Source: Thermococci archaeon
GTDB taxonomy: Archaea; Methanobacteriota_B; Thermococci; Thermococcales; Thermococcaceae
Assembly (NCBI GenBank): GCA_003663525.1
Contig: QMUF01000076.1
Span: 1 to 7,153 of the forward strand
Direction: 5' to 3'
DNA length: 7,153 nucleotides
Position 1 is the first letter of the stretch, and each line of letters opens with the position of its first letter. This document shows positions 5,494 to 7,153 of the stretch, in pieces. A model generated the notes under the pieces. The model was given only the letters and a program-made list of their open reading frames with translations, did not search any database and was not told the origin of the DNA. The translations under genes and the position numbers were made by a program.

Positions 5494-6831
5494 TCACTCT
5501 AAGTACCTTCCTCTGGGCCATTCCCTTATTAATGTCGTTACCTCCTCTTTGTTTTGAGATACTCTTATGTAGTATATTAAGAGACCTATTGCCAACCATA
5601 CTCCAAAGTATGCTAAAGGCCTAGCACCCTGCAGGATAAAGAAGTAGACGGAGATTGCCAAACCAATTGCGGGAAATATTAGCTTCCAGCCTTCTAGTTT
5701 AAAGAACTCAGTTTTCTCATACATATCTGGGTACTTCTTTGGAAGGAAGAATATACAAAGATGGAACATTATCCACTCAAATAAAAATGCTGCAACTACA
5801 ATTTCTGCCACCAATTCGATTGTTCCAGTCACTATGAGGAAGATAGCTATTGCATCGCCAATTATTAGGGCAACGTGAGGTATTCCATATTTGTTTATTT
5901 TGTGCAGACCTGGGACTATTTTATCTCTGGAAAGTGAAAAAGCTACTCTTGCGGCGGTCGCTTGCTCTCCATTATGTGAAGTGAGAATTGCTGCCCATGC
6001 TACTAGGATTATGAATATAACACCAAAAGAACCCATGAACTTAGAGGCTGCACTAGCATAAGGGGCTTCTGCACTTGCAAATTCATCCCAGGGGAGCACT
6101 CCCACGCACACAAAGCTTGAGACCACATATAGCACTATGGGTATTAATGTGCCTAATAACACGGCTTTAGGCAATACTGAAGGAGTTTTAACTTCTTCTC
6201 CAATGTCCGTGGCAATGGTAATCCCAGCATATGCAAATATGAGTAGAGATGCTGCTTTTAACACTCCTCCCCATCCAAGCGGAGATCCCAGCTTTAAATA
6301 GGAAACATGGATGTGGGGAAGCCCCCATAAGCTGAATGCGAGGATTCCAAATACTAAAAACAGAAACAGCACATCTTGGACTTTTGCTACTACTTTTACT
6401 CCTAGGTAATTGATCACGAAAAACACTATGGTTATCAACACAGCCCCTGCAGCTATGGACATTCTCCAGCTAACTCCGGGGAGTGCGTTTAGATAATTTA
6501 CAAATGCTTGGGCTGTTATAGCAACGGGGCCAATTATTGCAAGCCACATTGCCCATCCAGTTAAGAAACCCAAAACAGGATGAAGAATCCTTGATGGGTA
6601 GACGTAGCTTCCCCCCTCTACTGGATAAAAGGTTGATAAGGAGGCTGTTGTAATTCCAATTAGGATTACCGGGACTGCTCCGATCAAATAAGAGACCCAT
6701 ACTAACGCTCCAGCATATTTGGCTGCGATTCCTGTTATAATAAAAAGTCCTGCTCCTATTACAATCCCTGCAACTATAGAAGTAGCATCTAAAACTCCTA
6801 ATTCTTTTCTAAGTTGCTTTTTTTCAACCAT
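5494..6831 (-). CDS. APC-superfamily amino-acid permease
   Basis: This 445-residue, strongly hydrophobic protein should be a secondary transporter in the cytoplasmic membrane with about twelve transmembrane helices. The first helix carries the unwound substrate-binding motif GIVIGAGLF (22-30), equivalent to the G-x-G-x-F of LeuT-fold amino-acid carriers. Around 198-225, IFAYAGITIATDIGEEVKTP matches the conserved sixth helix and the following EE-x-x-x-P loop of the APC family. The 282-305 segment (ILTSHNGEQATAARVAFSLSRD) is the typical loop and helix 8 region, and the C-terminal tail is charged and short. Length and spacing are normal and there is no truncation. The start ATG 6831 is chosen over GTG 6840, since the ribosome site GAGGTG overlaps the GTG. 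It is the first gene of an operon with the COG1237 protein. The substrate, an amino acid or amine, cannot be read from sequence. Confidence 0.93.
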   Translation of the reverse strand: MVEKKQLRKELGVLDATSIVAGIVIGAGLFIITGIAAKYAGALVWVSYLIGAVPVILIGITTASLSTFYPVEGGSYVYPSRILHPVLGFLTGWAMWLAIIGPVAITAQAFVNYLNALPGVSWRMSIAAGAVLITIVFFVINYLGVKVVAKVQDVLFLFLVFGILAFSLWGLPHIHVSYLKLGSPLGWGGVLKAASLLIFAYAGITIATDIGEEVKTPSVLPKAVLLGTLIPIVLYVVSSFVCVGVLPWDEFASAEAPYASAASKFMGSFGVIFIILVAWAAILTSHNGEQATAARVAFSLSRDKIVPGLHKINKYGIPHVALIIGDAIAIFLIVTGTIELVAEIVVAAFLFEWIMFHLCIFFLPKKYPDMYEKTEFFKLEGWKLIFPAIGLAISVYFFILQGARPLAYFGVWLAIGLLIYYIRVSQNKEEVTTLIREWPRGRYLE

Positions 6832-6837
6832 CCTTGC

Positions 6838-6843
6838 CACCTC
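6838..6843 (-). promoter_or_regulatory. Ribosome binding site of the permease
   Basis: GAGGTG lies six bases before ATG 6831 on the - strand. It includes the GTG at 6840, which is therefore more likely part of the ribosome site than the start codon. Confidence 0.65.
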
Positions 6844-6854
6844 AAATTAAGAGG

Positions 6855-6880
6855 TAACATCAATATTTTGTTTGATGTTA
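6855..6880. promoter_or_regulatory. Operator-like perfect 9-bp inverted repeat over the permease transcript start
   Basis: TAACATCAA (6855-6863) and TTGATGTTA (6872-6880) are perfect inverted copies separated by eight bases, so their centres are 17 bp apart. The repeat lies just downstream of the TATA box and spans the predicted start near 6861. A dimeric repressor here would block polymerase, as described for Lrp-type and MarR-type archaeal repressors. The regulator itself is not in this window. Confidence 0.6.
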
Positions 6881-6882
6881 TT

Positions 6883-6892
6883 CTATTTAAGG
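6883..6892 (-). promoter_or_regulatory. TATA box of the permease operon
   Basis: On the - strand CCTTAAATAG, with TTAAATAG as core, lies about 26 bases before a predicted start near 6861. This gives a leader of about 30 bases that holds the GAGGTG ribosome site. The inverted repeat lies downstream of it and a direct repeat copy overlaps it upstream. Confidence 0.55.
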
Positions 6893-6920
6893 TTTGCCTA
6901 ATCTCTTAAGGTTTACCTAA
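6887..6920. repeat. Two near-identical 15-bp repeats at the permease promoter
   Basis: TTAAGGTTTGCCTAA (6887-6901) and TTAAGGTTTACCTAA (6906-6920) differ at one base and are 19 bp apart start to start. Each unit is nearly palindromic around AGG-NNNN-CCT. The first overlaps the TATA box and the second lies upstream, an arrangement suited to a regulator that binds cooperatively near TBP/TFB. Confidence 0.55.
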
Positions 6921-6928
6921 AGTTATAA

Positions 6929-7153
6929 TTAATCTGGGAGGAACTATTCTTTGAGTCAAGGTATGCCTTGAACTATTACTATTCAGTCTTGATCTTTTTC
7001 GCGCTGGTGTTTGATTGAGGGCCCGGGTGAGGATAAGATTGTTGAAAGTGTTGTTGCGTCACACTTGGCCAGAAAGTACGAGGTTGGTTACTGGAGGAGT
7101 GAGGGCGAAATTGATGTGGTAACAAAAGGTGGTATTGGCTTTGAAGTTAAGTG
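6929..7153 (+). pseudogene. C-terminal remnant of an archaeal NTPase/nuclease-like protein, frameshifted, runs off the window
   Basis: From 7014 to the window end one frame reads IEGPGEDKIVESVVASHLAR, then KYEVGYWRSEGEIDVV and IGFEVK. This matches the C-terminal PD-(D/E)XK-like region of DUF4143/DUF234 archaeal ATPases, whose hallmark is yWR...E-I/V-D...E-V-K. Just upstream a different frame (6929-7018) reads NYYYSVLIFFALVFD and then stops at TGA 7016-7018. It resembles the segment that normally precedes this domain. A simple explanation is a small deletion at GATTG (7013-7017), which would restore V-F-D-W-I-E-G if the unit were doubled. No P-loop part is present to the left, because permease promoter DNA begins there, so the gene is 5'-truncated as well as shifted. 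The left limit is approximate, and the right end is outside the window. Confidence 0.5.

Noticed and set aside
5303..5557. Open frame of 84 codons on the + strand spanning the hydrolase-permease junction
   Set aside because: It overlaps two well-supported genes antisense and has no domain or ribosome site.
6470..6700. Open frame of 76 codons on the - strand inside the permease
   Set aside because: It is another frame of the permease coding region, and the permease has clear family motifs.
1..7153. CRISPR array, tRNA or rRNA genes
   Set aside because: No regularly spaced repeats beyond two copies, no tRNA cloverleaf with a T-loop signature, and no rRNA segment were found.

Overview
The window looks like chromosome of a hyperthermophilic archaeon of the order Thermococcales, probably Pyrococcus or an AT-rich Thermococcus. 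The proteins are rich in Lys and Glu. TATA boxes of the TTTATATA type lie about 26 bases before inferred transcript starts. Ribosome sites match the archaeal 16S 3' end (AGGTGATC, GGAGATGA). The gene content also fits: a DUF234 ATPase, a COG1237 beta-lactamase-fold protein and an APC permease. The assignment is an inference from style, not from a marker gene.

Left part (1-3520). The 3' three quarters of a DegT/DnrJ/EryC1-type sugar aminotransferase runs off the left edge. On the opposite strand follows a complete archaeal AAA-type ATPase with a C-terminal DUF234 nuclease-like domain and its own, probably leaderless, promoter. Next, back on the + strand, is a Gfo/Idh/MocA-type sugar dehydrogenase resembling UDP-GlcNAc 3-dehydrogenases. 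The dehydrogenase and aminotransferase are the two enzyme types that make 3-amino sugars from UDP-GlcNAc. The ATPase therefore looks like a later insertion into a sugar-nucleotide locus.

Middle part (3521-4586). There is no intact protein gene here. Two islands of higher GC content fold into multi-helix RNAs closed by long end-to-end helices: one at 3548-3721, probably on the - strand, and one at 4373-4490, probably on the + strand. Each has a TATA-like box at the right distance from its first paired base. Between them lies a decayed protein gene (- strand, 3841-4333) with three in-frame stops and at least one frameshift. I could not match either RNA to a known family by eye; they are the most interesting part of the window.

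Right part (4587-6920). A two-gene operon on the - strand encodes an APC-family amino-acid permease followed, 22 bases later, by a COG1237 metallo-beta-lactamase-fold protein. The promoter carries a perfect 9-bp inverted repeat between the TATA box and the start, plus two near-identical 15-bp repeats overlapping and upstream of the TATA box. This suggests control by one or two dimeric regulators.

Right edge (6929-7153). This is the C-terminal remnant of another archaeal NTPase/nuclease-like protein (DUF4143/DUF234 style). It is apparently frameshifted near 7013-7018 and continues past the window.
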